A stretch of DNA of 41,860 nt from Paracraurococcus lichenis (GTDB lineage Bacteria > Pseudomonadota > Alphaproteobacteria > Acetobacterales > Acetobacteraceae): positions 1-41,860 of the forward strand of contig NZ_JAUTWS010000048.1 in NCBI RefSeq assembly GCF_030657435.1. Reading direction: 5' to 3'. The first letter of the stretch is position 1; every line of letters begins with the position of its first letter. The position numbers and the translations under genes were made by a program. Of this stretch, positions 32,398 to 39,658 are shown piece after piece. The notes under the pieces were generated by a model, which did no database searches, had not been told where the DNA came from, and saw only the letters and a program-made list of their open reading frames with translations.

Positions 32398-32607
32398 TTA
32401 GCGCAGAGCAGTGATGATCTCTGGCAGCCGGACGATGATGCCGCCGAGGGCCGCGACCAACGCCGCCGCGAGAATGATCCAAGGCTCACGGTCAAACTTG
32501 TGCCGCTCGCTGATCAGCTTCTGCGTGCTGGCCAAAGTGTTGTCGATCCGCGCCAATTGCTCGCGCAGGTTCAGCCGGTCCTGATAGTCGGTCGGGATGT
32601 CGCTCAT
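32398..32607 (-). CDS. Small membrane protein with N-terminal coiled segment, 69 aa
   Basis: The ATG at 32607 overlaps the stop of the upstream gene (ATGA). The protein has LREQLARIDNTLASTQKLIS, a charged stretch, and one span at about 44-63 (PWIILAAALVAALGGIIVRL). Its plan matches the protein at 114-311. The function is unknown; coupling to an XRE-like gene suggests a phage or plasmid accessory role. Confidence 0.6.
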   Translation of the reverse strand: MSDIPTDYQDRLNLREQLARIDNTLASTQKLISERHKFDREPWIILAAALVAALGGIIVRLPEIITALR

Positions 32608-32834
32608 TCGGCGGCAGCCTTCAACGCCCGGCGGGCGGGCGGCGTTGGAGTGTAGCGGGCCAGGACTGGCGGCAGGTCGGCAAGGCGGCGGCGCAGCCAA
32701 TCCATCACCTCGGCCGGCGGCTCAGCGCTGCCATCGCACCAGCGATCTACGGCGCCGCGAGTGCGGCCGGTGCGGGCGGCCAGCCAGGGGCGGGAAACCC
32801 CGGCCTCGGCCAGCAGTGCGGCGAAGTCACCCAT
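32604..32834 (-). CDS. Small HTH (XRE-like) protein, 76 aa
   Basis: MGDFAALLAEAGVSRPWLAARTGRTRGAVDRWCDG is a compact helix-turn-helix in the Cro/CI style (AALLAEAGVSRPWLAARTGRT as helices 1-3), followed by AEVMDWLRRRLADLP. It probably binds DNA as a Cro-like regulator. It lies in a reverse-strand operon between an unknown gene upstream and the membrane gene downstream, which it overlaps by four bases. Confidence 0.7.
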   Translation of the reverse strand: MGDFAALLAEAGVSRPWLAARTGRTRGAVDRWCDGSAEPPAEVMDWLRRRLADLPPVLARYTPTPPARRALKAAAE

Positions 32835-32837
32835 GGG

Positions 32838-33119
32838 TTAGGCAACCAGATACAACGCGTCGTTCCAACGGGCCTGAGCCTCGGTTGCGTCATAGCTCCA
32901 TAGGGAGCCGTGCATCCTCTGTGCCTCCAAGCCGTCGCGGTTGGCAGTCTCGCGAAGTGTGCTGCGGTCTTTGGTAATGCCAAACAGCGCATCGGCATCG
33001 GGATGTTCGGCCACCATTTGGGCGCACCGTTTGACCTCGGCCAGCAGCGCATCGCTAAGGCTACACTTGAGATTGTCGCTGATCGTGTGCGCGGTGCCGT
33101 TGATGGTGATGGCAGGCAT
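32838..33119 (-). CDS. Small unknown protein, 93 aa
   Basis: Begins MPAITINGTAHTISDNLKCSLSDALL with AGGGA upstream. A β-hairpin start followed by helices (AEVKRCAQMVAEHPDADALFGI) and an aromatic end (GSLWSYDATEAQARWNDALYLV). No family is recognised. It ends three bases before the HTH gene start, so it leads that operon. Confidence 0.55.
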   Translation of the reverse strand: MPAITINGTAHTISDNLKCSLSDALLAEVKRCAQMVAEHPDADALFGITKDRSTLRETANRDGLEAQRMHGSLWSYDATEAQARWNDALYLVA

Positions 33120-33211
33120 CCGTCGTTTCCCTCGTTCCCGGCCGTGCCATTTGCCGCCGTCGGATGCAAGCTAAACCGCCCGCATTTATGATGCAAGCGA
33201 AATAGCGCGCA

Positions 33212-33505
33212 TTAGGCGTTATCCATCCTCGCCAGCACCAGGGACGCGACCTCCGGCTCGAGGCGTCGCAGCAGCTCGCGCGCGAGGATGCGTGGCTCAA
33301 TCTCCAGCGCCGCCGCCCACTCGCGCCAGCTCCGCGGGGGTACGCGCGCCCGGCCGTTCTCCACGCCGGCCACCCAGCTCGCGGTCTTGCCTAGGCGTTG
33401 CGCGAGGTCGAGCTGGGAGAGGCCCAAGGCACGCCGCCGCGCTTGCAGCCAAAGGCCCGCCTCCAGGGCCTCGGCGAGCGTCTGCGGGTCGGTGGCCTTG
33501 CCCAT
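33212..33505 (-). CDS. XRE-family transcriptional regulator, 97 aa
   Basis: Has AGGAAGG before the ATG. The classic XRE fold reads LQARRRALGLSQLDLAQRLGKTASWVAGVENGRARVP at residues 20-56, with the recognition helix in TASWVAGVENG. The rest (WREWAAALEIEPRILARELLRRL) is helical. It could be the phage or plasmid repressor; the DNA it binds is not known, but the palindromes at 348 or 26964 are candidates. Confidence 0.85.
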   Translation of the reverse strand: MGKATDPQTLAEALEAGLWLQARRRALGLSQLDLAQRLGKTASWVAGVENGRARVPPRSWREWAAALEIEPRILARELLRRLEPEVASLVLARMDNA

Positions 33506-33514
33506 GGCACCTTC

Positions 33515-33715
33515 CTAGTGTTGCTTCTCCTGCGGGAGCTGCACGTCACCACGCGGCCCGGTGCAAGTGATCTCGCAGCCGTGGCGCTTCATTCTGGCAA
33601 GCACCGCGCGAGCATCGTTCATATAAAGATGGGCGTGTTTCGCCTCCTCGTCGAGGAAGCCCAGCGCGCCAGCCATAGCCATCGCAAGGGTGAAAACCTG
33701 CTCGGTCTCGGTCAT
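33515..33715 (-). CDS. Small unknown protein, 66 aa
   Basis: MTETEQVFTLAMAMAGALGFL, then EAKHAHLYMNDARAVLARMKRHGCEITC. It is helical with a short β end (GPRGDVQLPQ). No family is recognised. It lies just upstream of the XRE gene in the same direction and is likely co-transcribed. Confidence 0.45.
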   Translation of the reverse strand: MTETEQVFTLAMAMAGALGFLDEEAKHAHLYMNDARAVLARMKRHGCEITCTGPRGDVQLPQEKQH

Positions 33716-33753
33716 GGTCCGCCTTGGTTCAGTTGGCGCAAATTAGGTGTGGA

Positions 33754-33951
33754 TCAGGCATCTGCGATTGCCTCCTCGTAAGCCTGGCAGCAGGCGCAGT
33801 CCTCGCTGGCCCGACAGCGGGTTCCGGTGGTCGCACAGCCTCGCGCCTTCTGCATGGCGCGGATGAGCGCGCGACGATGGCGCCGGAGATCGTCCGTCAT
33901 AGTGGTCAGCTCGCCTGCCAGGAACTCCGCGAAGCTATCGGCCATGGTCAC
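33754..33951 (-). CDS. Small Cys-rich unknown protein, 65 aa
   Basis: GTG start at 33951 in a GTGA overlap with the upstream gene; ATG at 33945 is the alternative. A helical front (DSFAEFLAGELTTMTDDLRRHRRALIRAM) leads to a cysteine cluster (GCATTGTRCRASEDCACC) that could bind a metal. No family is recognised. Confidence 0.45.
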   Translation of the reverse strand: MTMADSFAEFLAGELTTMTDDLRRHRRALIRAMQKARGCATTGTRCRASEDCACCQAYEEAIADA

Positions 33952-34235
33952 GGCTTCCGCGTCATGGCGCGGATCTCGGCGACCACCTGCTCGCGGGTCA
34001 TCCAGACGCCCTGCACCACCAGGCGGGCCAGACTGGGTGTGGAGAGGAACTCGGAGGCCGCCGCAAAGAGTGCCTGCAGCCGCGCAACCTGGGCGTCGAG
34101 GGGGAGCTCTGCCGCCCTCGACACGACATAGCCGGCCTCGGTCAGCGCCAGCATGGCCGCGTCGGCATTGGCCTCGCCGATGCGGCTGCCGGCCCGGACC
34201 CTCGCCTGGGCGATCACCTCGTGCGGAGTTCGCAT
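33948..34235 (-). CDS. Small helical unknown protein, 95 aa
   Basis: MRTPHEVIAQARVRAGSRIGEANADAAMLALTEAG followed by LPLDAQVARLQALFAAASEFL and MTREQVVAEIRAM. Mostly amphipathic helices. It is translationally coupled to the next gene. Function unknown. Confidence 0.5.
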   Translation of the reverse strand: MRTPHEVIAQARVRAGSRIGEANADAAMLALTEAGYVVSRAAELPLDAQVARLQALFAAASEFLSTPSLARLVVQGVWMTREQVVAEIRAMTRKP

Positions 34236-34242
34236 GCCAGGC

Positions 34243-34464
34243 TCAGGGTCCGCTCAGATCCGGCTCGCCGTCCATGGTGCCGATCGGCCGTGTCAGGACC
34301 TGGCGCCGCAGATCCGTGCTCAGGTCCGCCAGGGCCGCCTCCGACGTCTCGAACGGGCCGTTCTCGTAACCGTCGATGCGGGTCCAGTGATAGCTGCCCC
34401 GGTCGAAGGTGATGACGCCGAGGCGCCTGTTCGTCAGGTCCAGCAACTCGAACAGCTCGATCAT
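34243..34464 (-). CDS. Small unknown protein, 73 aa
   Basis: MIELFELLDLTNRRLGVITFDRGSYHWTRIDGYENGPFETSEAALADL looks like a small α+β domain. It leads the run of small reverse-strand genes to 33515. Between it and the next gene upstream (34465-34637) no convincing gene is seen. Function unknown. Confidence 0.5.
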   Translation of the reverse strand: MIELFELLDLTNRRLGVITFDRGSYHWTRIDGYENGPFETSEAALADLSTDLRRQVLTRPIGTMDGEPDLSGP

Positions 34465-34637
34465 GCCGCAAACGGTAGCGCGCCGATTCGGCCCTCGGTA
34501 GCCCGGAGCCGTTCCGCCGTTCTCGCTCCGCCCGCAGCGTCTCGACCAGCGACGGAAAGCAGGGGCCGTGCAGCCGCCAGTCCTGCCAGCGCGAACAGGT
34601 CACGCTGCACGCATCCGAGCAGCGCGATCGGATCTCA

Positions 34638-35267
34638 TCAATTCAGGCCGTATTGTACTAACAGCCTGCCGTACTCGTTCATCTCGTAAAGGAGGCCCCC
34701 ATCCTGGTCGAAGGTCCCACCGTCCATGCCAGCGTTAGCTAGCAGCCCCGCCGAGAACAGCGAGGCGGCGATATCGGGCGAATGGGCCTGGACCCCAGAT
34801 TTGAAAGTCTTCAGGTAAGGCAGGTCACAAGCGTAAGCGCGATTGACAATGTTAACTAGGCGCATCGCTTTCGCGTATTCGATGTGGCCGTCAATGTGCG
34901 CCGCCACCACCCGGCCGATGATGCCCGGCTTCCGCAAGTCGTCGTTCTGCTCGAGAATGAGGATGATAGCGTCGCCAAACCTCTCCAACTCGTCCTGATC
35001 GGCCAGCGATGCGATGAAGGCGTCCCGCTTCTCCTGACTGGTTGTGTTCAGGTTATGGAGGAACTCAATCACCTTCCGCAGGTAGAGCTGATCACGGGCA
35101 CTGCGCCCGGTCCGGGCCATGGCGGTCAACAGGCCGACCACTGGCACACCGTCTAGAGCGCCGGAGGTGGCCGCATTCAAAGCAACGTCGGTGGCCATAC
35201 CGAATAGGTCGGTCAGTTTGTCGCCAGTGATGGACTTCCAAAGCGACGTTCCTGGTTTCTCAATCAT
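34638..35267 (-). CDS. Helical protein of an uncharacterised family, 209 aa
   Basis: Residues 25-50 contain a mildly hydrophobic segment (DVALNAATSGALDGVPVVGLL). The conserved-looking core is DQLYLRKVIEFLHNLNTTSQEKRDAFIASLADQDELERFGDAIILILEQNDDLRKPGIIGRVVAAHIDGHI, then LVNIVNRAYACDLPYL. I have the impression of a widespread family with this 'LRK-F-L...FG...LI-L...D--KP-IIG' pattern, function unknown. G+C is lower than in the phage genes. It stands alone, with no partner in the same direction upstream. Confidence 0.6.
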   Translation of the reverse strand: MIEKPGTSLWKSITGDKLTDLFGMATDVALNAATSGALDGVPVVGLLTAMARTGRSARDQLYLRKVIEFLHNLNTTSQEKRDAFIASLADQDELERFGDAIILILEQNDDLRKPGIIGRVVAAHIDGHIEYAKAMRLVNIVNRAYACDLPYLKTFKSGVQAHSPDIAASLFSAGLLANAGMDGGTFDQDGGLLYEMNEYGRLLVQYGLN

Positions 35268-35383
35268 GACATCTCACAATCTTAGGACGTGATAATGCGC
35301 CAGCCAGTCGGGGCGACCTGTCATGGTCATGGACCGCATGCGGGCGGTAGGTAGAGCAATTCCGCCGCTCTCGTTCCGCGCGT

Positions 35384-35673
35384 TTATGGTATCATTCTAT
35401 CTTGGTATCTTGAATGAAGTAAGTCAATCATCTTTCGCGCGTGCATGTTGTACCGCGCCGGAAAGCCGGTGCCATGCTCCAGGATCAACGCCCGCTCGCG
35501 GCGGGCCGCGGTCGCCGGGTCGGGTGCGATCTCCAGCACTTCAAGCGTGAAGGCGTCCTCGCCGTGCTAGCGCATCGCCTCACTGAGCGCGCTGCCCGCT
35601 CCCCTGAGGGCCGCCCGCAGATGCTCCTTTAGCCGGTCACCGCGCAGGTGATCCGGTAGATCTCGTACCGCAT
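35384..35673 (-). pseudogene. Broken GIY-YIG nuclease gene
   Basis: On the reverse strand the gene opens MRYEIYRITCAVTG then hits TAA. In another frame it goes on RLKEHLRAALRGAGSALSEAMR, a TAG stop, then HGEDAFTLEVLEIAPD, an ERALILEHGT helix and ARYNMHARKM, ending at 35384. These are the successive blocks of a GIY-YIG domain (the 'Y-I-Y' start, the arginine helix, 'F-VLE', the catalytic-helix glutamate and 'YN'). The segment that should carry GKxYIGQT is deleted, so the gene is dead by frameshift, deletion and stop. Confidence 0.7.
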
Positions 35674-35680
35674 GATACCA

Positions 35681-35704
35681 ATCTATCTTGATATCTATCT
35701 ATCA
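35681..35704. repeat. ATCTATC repeats downstream of the par genes
   Basis: ATCTATC occurs at 35681, 35693 and 35697, next to TGATACC (35673-35679). A similar string, TCTATCTTGGTATCT, lies at 35395-35409 beyond the GIY-YIG remnant. The same words recur upstream of parA (36553-36588). They are probable binding sites of the RHH/ParA pair. Confidence 0.5.
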
Positions 35705-35952
35705 GCCAACCAAGCCTCGACTGCCTCATCCACCAACTCCTGCATGGAGCGGCGAGTCTCAAAGCTGATCTTGCGCAGCCGCTCGTGGGTGACGACGCGC
35801 GGCCGGTAGGTCATCGCCGTCCGGGGTTCGATAGCCGGGGGCGTCACTTCGGTAGGGGAGGACACCTTCTCGACCCGCTCCGGGGCTGCCTCGGGCTCCG
35901 GCTGGGCGATCTGCCCAACCAGGTTGGCGAACTTGCTCTTAGGCGTGGACAT
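35695..35952 (-). CDS. Ribbon-helix-helix partition partner (ParG/ParB-like), 84 aa
   Basis: The ATG at 35952 has GGAGG upstream and overlaps the parA end. The N-terminal half is flexible and Pro/Glu rich (PEPEAAPERVEKVSSPTEV). The C-terminal half (THERLRKISFETRRSMQELVDEAVEAWL) has the strand and two helices of a ribbon-helix-helix. This architecture, a mobile tail plus RHH, is that of small centromere-binding proteins encoded after type Ib ParA. Confidence 0.8.
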   Translation of the reverse strand: MSTPKSKFANLVGQIAQPEPEAAPERVEKVSSPTEVTPPAIEPRTAMTYRPRVVTHERLRKISFETRRSMQELVDEAVEAWLADR

Positions 35953-36535
35953 GTGCGGCCTCCTCACCGACGGCGGCATAGGCCTCCCACGCGCGGATGG
36001 CGCGCGGCAGGTTGCGAACCGAGACGCCGGCCGCCGCCGCGTGCTCGAAGCTCTTGAGCCGAGGAACCTCGGCCCGGAAGACGGGGATACCCTGGGCGAC
36101 CAGGGCCTGGCGCAGCTGCTCGCCGTCGGTCTCGGGTGGGGGAGGGACCTTCACTAAAAGGACCCGGTACTTGTCGGCAGCGAGCGCCTGGGCGGCGCGC
36201 AGTGTCTGCACCAGGACATCGGTATCGAGCGAAGCAGGAATAGTCGGGACCACCAATAGGTCGCAGCCCTTGGCCAACGCCTCGAAGTCGGCCGAGCCCG
36301 GCCGCGCCTCGGTATCAACCACGACGTGCTGGTAGCTGCGGGCGGTGTAGGCTCCGGCCTTCTCGTCGACCACGGCAAAGCTGAAGCCACCGCGCTTGGC
36401 CCAGCCGGTGGCCGAGCGGTTGGGGTCGCCGTCGATCAGCAGGGTCGGCCCCAGCGACTGCAGGTAGTCGGCCAAGTGGACGGCGGTGGTGGTCTTGCCC
36501 ACGCCGCCCTTGTAGCTCGCCACCGTCACGAACAT
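35939..36535 (-). CDS. parA: ParA-family partition ATPase
   Basis: The start at 36535 gives the typical beginning MFVTVASYKGGVGKTTTAVH, with the deviant Walker A box KGGVGKTT at residues 9-16. LLIDGDPNRSATGW (from residue 32) and the Walker B region HVVVDTEARPG follow. At 198 residues it is the short (type Ib, ParF-like) form without an N-terminal HTH, so autoregulation would come from its RHH partner. It moves plasmid copies along the nucleoid. Confidence 0.93.
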   Translation of the reverse strand: MFVTVASYKGGVGKTTTAVHLADYLQSLGPTLLIDGDPNRSATGWAKRGGFSFAVVDEKAGAYTARSYQHVVVDTEARPGSADFEALAKGCDLLVVPTIPASLDTDVLVQTLRAAQALAADKYRVLLVKVPPPPETDGEQLRQALVAQGIPVFRAEVPRLKSFEHAAAAGVSVRNLPRAIRAWEAYAAVGEEAAHVHA

Positions 36536-36552
36536 CGGACACCGCCCTACCG

Positions 36553-36588
36553 ATCTATCATGATAGATAGATTGATGGAATGGTATCA
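36553..36588. promoter_or_regulatory. Perfect 16-bp palindrome and repeats before parA (probable parS/operator)
   Basis: ATCTATCATGATAGAT (36553-36568) is a perfect palindrome 18 bp upstream of the parA start, followed by AGATTGATGG and GGTATCA (36582-36588). The half-site ATCTATC and the word GGTATCA/TGATACC both recur on the other side of the operon. In ParF/ParG-type systems such repeats serve as both centromere and operator. Confidence 0.65.
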
Positions 36589-36684
36589 ATCAGTCAATCC
36601 GTCGCCACGGCGAAATGGGCGTATCCTCAGTCCACTGCGACTGGAAAGGCCCGCGGACGAGGTAGCCGGCTCGCGGCGCATGGT

Positions 36685-37380
36685 TCAATCCTCGTCCGGA
36701 GCAGGCGGCAAGCTCTCTTGCGCCTTGGCTATTCGGACCCGTTGCTTCGCGCCTTCCAGCACCGCCATGGCCACGGTACGTGGGAGAGGTACATCTCGCT
36801 GGATTGAGCGAGCCGTGACGTCAAGACCTTCGGTGCGGACAGCTTCGTTTGCGGCTTCCAGCACGTCGGCGAGGAAGATGCGCACTTCAGAGGTGTCGTC
36901 GAATTTCGGCTTGGGTTGCACGACCAAGGCACGACGACTGCGATTTTGGCCCCGCTCTGCAAGATTTTCGGGCGGAGGGATGTGCTCAGGGCAGTTCGGA
37001 TTAACGTAATAGCGCGCAACGCCTGGCCCGCGCACGCCACGCACACGCACCAAGCGTCTGCGAAGAGCATTAATCTGCTCGAGCTGCCTTAGCACTCGCA
37101 CGGTATCGCGTTCGCTGACGCCGGTGGCGACGGCCAACTCGCTCGGGCTGAGTAGGATCTCACCCGTATTAATGTCAACATATCGAAACAGGCTCAACCA
37201 GAGCAGGGCTCCGACTAGAGGACGGTCCGAGAAGCCGACCATCCAGAACCCAACCGCGAATGCCTGTTGAGGCGTCAAAATCCAGAACATGCATCTCTGC
37301 GCCTGAACAGACCTCACCCCGCTCTCAGTGCCGTGAGCGGAGGCGATGGCCTCTTCTGCACTGCAGGGTCGCACTACCAC
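36685..37380 (-). CDS. RepL-like plasmid replication protein (winged HTH)
   Basis: A 231-residue protein with a GTG start at 37380 supported by GAGGAG seven bases upstream; ATG at 37290 is the alternative. The core FSDRPLVGALLWLSLFRYVDINTGEILLSPSELAVATGVSERDTVRVLRQLEQINAL is a winged helix-turn-helix, followed by GVARYYVNPN, the motif seen in RepL-type initiators. The last ~80 residues are helical and unplaced. It is read divergently from the non-coding stretch at 37381-37999, a likely origin. Confidence 0.6.
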   Translation of the reverse strand: MVVRPCSAEEAIASAHGTESGVRSVQAQRCMFWILTPQQAFAVGFWMVGFSDRPLVGALLWLSLFRYVDINTGEILLSPSELAVATGVSERDTVRVLRQLEQINALRRRLVRVRGVRGPGVARYYVNPNCPEHIPPPENLAERGQNRSRRALVVQPKPKFDDTSEVRIFLADVLEAANEAVRTEGLDVTARSIQRDVPLPRTVAMAVLEGAKQRVRIAKAQESLPPAPDED

Positions 37381-37999
37381 GCTCCTACTCCTCTCGTATG
37401 CGCAATAGACCGCGGGTAAACCAGATGCGTGCTGGCACTCGCCTGTTGCGCGCGCCTAGAATTCGCGCCTAGCTTTCCTTTGGTGGCCTGCTAGCTGCGC
37501 AGCACGTGTCAGTTTGCTGGTTGCCTATGTCGCTACGCAGGGGCAGGAGGCGCCATGTAAGTTGGCATTCGTCGATCAGGCTTCATCGGCGCGTGGAATT
37601 TGCACCGATAGATCGCTCTACAACGACGAATAATTTGGCTTTATAAAACGAAATCGCAATAAGGCTGCGGTTACGCCTCGAATCGGCGCTGCCAAGACCG
37701 ATAAAGTTGGGTTTGCAGCTACGTTGCCGCATGCCGCACGCCTGCGGCATGGTGACGGTTCGAGGAATCGAGGAGGTGCCGATCAGCCGCTAGCAGCCAA
37801 AAAAAACCCTCGCGGTCCAGCGTGACGACACGCGGAGCACGAGGGCCGCCAAATAGCCAGCGAGAGTGGAGCCAAATTTCCAACTCCCATTCTCGTGCCG
37901 TGCCGCACGAAACGCAAGCCAACTTGCGCGTGCTGATGCTCGGCTTGGCGGCTCCCTGGATCCCGTCGTGCTGGGTCGCTCCCCCGAGAGGAGAAGGCC
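37381..37999. other. 619-bp non-coding stretch, candidate replication origin region
   Basis: No convincing gene is seen on either strand. It contains a comparatively AT-rich part (about 37600-37665), a 9-bp hairpin CATGCCGCA-CGCC-TGCGGCATG (37730-37751), and a reverse-strand terminator at 37799-37845. It lies between the RepL-like gene (leftwards) and two HTH genes (rightwards), the usual setting of an origin or copy-control region. I found no clear iterons or DnaA boxes. Confidence 0.45.
37799..37845 (-). terminator. Reverse-strand intrinsic terminator with eight T, possibly of a small RNA
   Basis: On the reverse strand, CCCTCG (37845-37840) pairs with CGAGGG (37812-37807), enclosing an inner stem GCGTG-TCGT-CACGC (37833-37820), then TTTTTTTT (37806-37799). 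It is a textbook intrinsic terminator. No reverse-strand gene precedes it, since the upstream genes (38000 onward) read the other way. A short antisense RNA starting between about 37900 and 38050 would explain it. Confidence 0.65.
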
Positions 38000-38353
38000 T
38001 TGCCCGACGACGTTCGCGCGATCGATCGCGCGTGCCCACACACTGATTTCGTTCGACCAACCCTTAAGTCTCGTCAGCACGATTCATGCGTCATCATGCG
38101 CCGGGTCGTGGATCTGGCGCGCGCCGGCGGCCCGCTTGATCAGGATCATGTTGCGCTGGTGCGCGAGCTGCTGACGGGCGATCTCGCCCCTCAAGCCCGC
38201 TGCTATGGCGAGCGCTGCCCGAGCGTGCACATGCTCGGCGCGGCAATCGGCCGCAACGCATCCACCGTGATGCGCAAGCTCCGTCACCTCGCGCAGCACG
38301 GCTACGCGGCCGACGATCTCTGGCACTTGCGTCGCCACGGTGGCGACCGATGA
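38000..38353 (+). CDS. Small HTH protein of the replication region, 117 aa
   Basis: A TTG start at 38000 is supported by AGAGGAGAAGG (37987-37997). The C-terminal half reads CPSVHMLGAAIGRNASTVMRKLRHLAQHGYA, a winged-HTH recognition pattern, preceded by a helical part (DQDHVALVRELLTGDLAP). It overlaps the next gene by ATGA. Together they resemble the paired HTH proteins at replication regions of Acetobacteraceae plasmids; the exact role is not known. Confidence 0.6.
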   Translation: MPDDVRAIDRACPHTDFVRPTLKSRQHDSCVIMRRVVDLARAGGPLDQDHVALVRELLTGDLAPQARCYGERCPSVHMLGAAIGRNASTVMRKLRHLAQHGYAADDLWHLRRHGGDR

Positions 38354-38964
38354 TCCTCCCGCTTCCGGCCCTTCACCCGCGGCCCTGGCACAGTGGCAGC
38401 GTGTTCGGGGAGGGCGTGCGGCGTACCGTGTCCATCGGCCAGAAGGCGCTCTTGCTTTCACGGGTGACCGAGCTCTGGTGGGCGCGTCGCATCACCGACA
38501 CAACACTGCGGATCGCGCGTCGGCTGATCAACCTGGTCGGCCCTGACGGGCGGTTGGACCCCACTCACCAGGAGCTCGGCCGAACCACCCGCACCTCTGA
38601 CCGGACGGCACGGCGCGCGGTCAACATTCTCTACGATCTCGGACTACTGCGCTGGGAGCGCCGCCTGAAGCGCGTCGGCTGGCGCACCGAGCAGACCAGC
38701 AACGCCTACGAGCTACTGACCCCTGCCACCCCGAAGATTCCGGCCGCGCCGGAGCGCGTGCGGACGCGCCGGCGCTGCGGCGGACAGGGCGTCCGTGAAG
38801 AGAGGAATCAGTTTAATTTCCCCCCTACCCCCCCTGTGCTTCTCGACTTGCCAGACCGGACGAGCGCGTTCGAGGCGCTGAAGCGGCGGCGTGAGCAGTT
38901 CGAGCGGGAGACGCGAGAACTGGCGGCTGCCAAAGAGGCGGCAAAGCGACGACCTCCCGGTTAA
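38350..38964 (+). CDS. HTH protein, probable plasmid replication factor, 204 aa
   Basis: Coupled to the previous gene by ATGA. The HTH is LDPTHQELGRTTRTSDRTARRAVNILYDLGLLRWERR (about residues 74-110), followed by QTSNAYELL, a layout common in plasmid replication proteins with a winged helix. The C-terminal region is basic, then ends in a charged helix (AFEALKRRREQFERETRELAAAKEAAKRR). It may act in replication initiation or control together with the RepL-like protein. Confidence 0.6.
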   Translation: MILPLPALHPRPWHSGSVFGEGVRRTVSIGQKALLLSRVTELWWARRITDTTLRIARRLINLVGPDGRLDPTHQELGRTTRTSDRTARRAVNILYDLGLLRWERRLKRVGWRTEQTSNAYELLTPATPKIPAAPERVRTRRRCGGQGVREERNQFNFPPTPPVLLDLPDRTSAFEALKRRREQFERETRELAAAKEAAKRRPPG

Positions 38965-39130
38965 CGGGCTCAAGCCGAGAGGTCGGAAAGAGGCTCAGGA
39001 CGAGGGGTGCAGGCGGCGAGCGTGACGCCCCTTGCCGACTCACGCGCGGTGCTCAGGCAGCCGCAGGCATCCCTTTCTGCGCAGCCTCGCCGTGCTGGAG
39101 GCCATCAAGAGGCGGTTTCGGCTTCACGCC

Positions 39131-39174
39131 GCCTGACGTCCTTCCGGCTCTGAAGGGCCGGAAGGACGTCAGGC
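39131..39174. repeat. Perfect 18-bp inverted repeat
   Basis: GCCTGACGTCCTTCCGGC (39131-39148) pairs without mismatch with GCCGGAAGGACGTCAGGC (39157-39174) around an 8-base loop. It lies ten bases beyond the end of the reverse-strand lipoprotein gene and could end its transcript, though there is no T run. It might also be a recombination or transfer-related site. Confidence 0.7.
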
Positions 39175-39184
39175 ATGCGCCAGC

Positions 39185-39658
39185 TCAGACGCCTGGCTTG
39201 CCACGTGCCGGCAGCACAGTGGAGACCGGGATCGGCGCCATCCTGGGAGCCATGGCGACCGGCGGTGTCGGCGGCGCGCTGGGAGCGAGGGTGATGTCCA
39301 GCTTCTCCGGCAGGTCGAAGTTCGCACCGGTGGCAGCATCCACGGCTACGCCGACGAGGCCACCGACGAGCACATTCCCGAAGGTGGTCCCGACGAACTT
39401 CGGTGACGCCGAGACCTGTGCAGGCTCGAAGCCTTCCTTCGTGCAGGCGACGGTGATGTCGTTCTTCGACTTCGCGACGTTCACGCTGCCCGGCGTAGGC
39501 GCGACGGTGCCCAGCCGGGTCCCGGCGCGGTCCACGGTGCAGGAGGCGCCCGCCGGCGTGGTGTTGATGGCGACACTCTCGCTGGTGCCCTCCATCACGG
39601 AGGCACAGGCAGGCAGAAGACTGACGACGCCGAGCGCCAGCAGACGAGCAAACTTCAT
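39185..39658 (-). CDS. Outer-membrane-type lipoprotein with PEGA-like and glycine-zipper parts
   Basis: The start at 39658 gives MKFARLLALGVVSLLPACAS, a lipoprotein signal with Cys18 as the modified residue. Then come a PEGA-like β-domain (SESVAINTTPAGASCTVDRAG, GSVNVAKSKNDITVACTKEGF) and a Gly-rich hydrophobic stretch (FGNVLVGGLVGVAVDAATGA). The family is widespread in proteobacteria, often near mobile elements. The tail is Pro-rich. It may be surface-exposed cargo. Confidence 0.8.
   Translation of the reverse strand: MKFARLLALGVVSLLPACASVMEGTSESVAINTTPAGASCTVDRAGTRLGTVAPTPGSVNVAKSKNDITVACTKEGFEPAQVSASPKFVGTTFGNVLVGGLVGVAVDAATGANFDLPEKLDITLAPSAPPTPPVAMAPRMAPIPVSTVLPARGKPGV

Noticed and set aside
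34214..34603. Reverse frame of 129 codons with a plausible start (WQDWRLHGPCFPSLVE)
   Set aside because: It continues through two better-supported small genes in another frame; at most its first ~40 codons could be a gene remnant.
37719..38060. Several overlapping reverse and forward frames in the putative origin region
   Set aside because: They cross a strong intrinsic terminator, have atypical composition and no ribosome sites.
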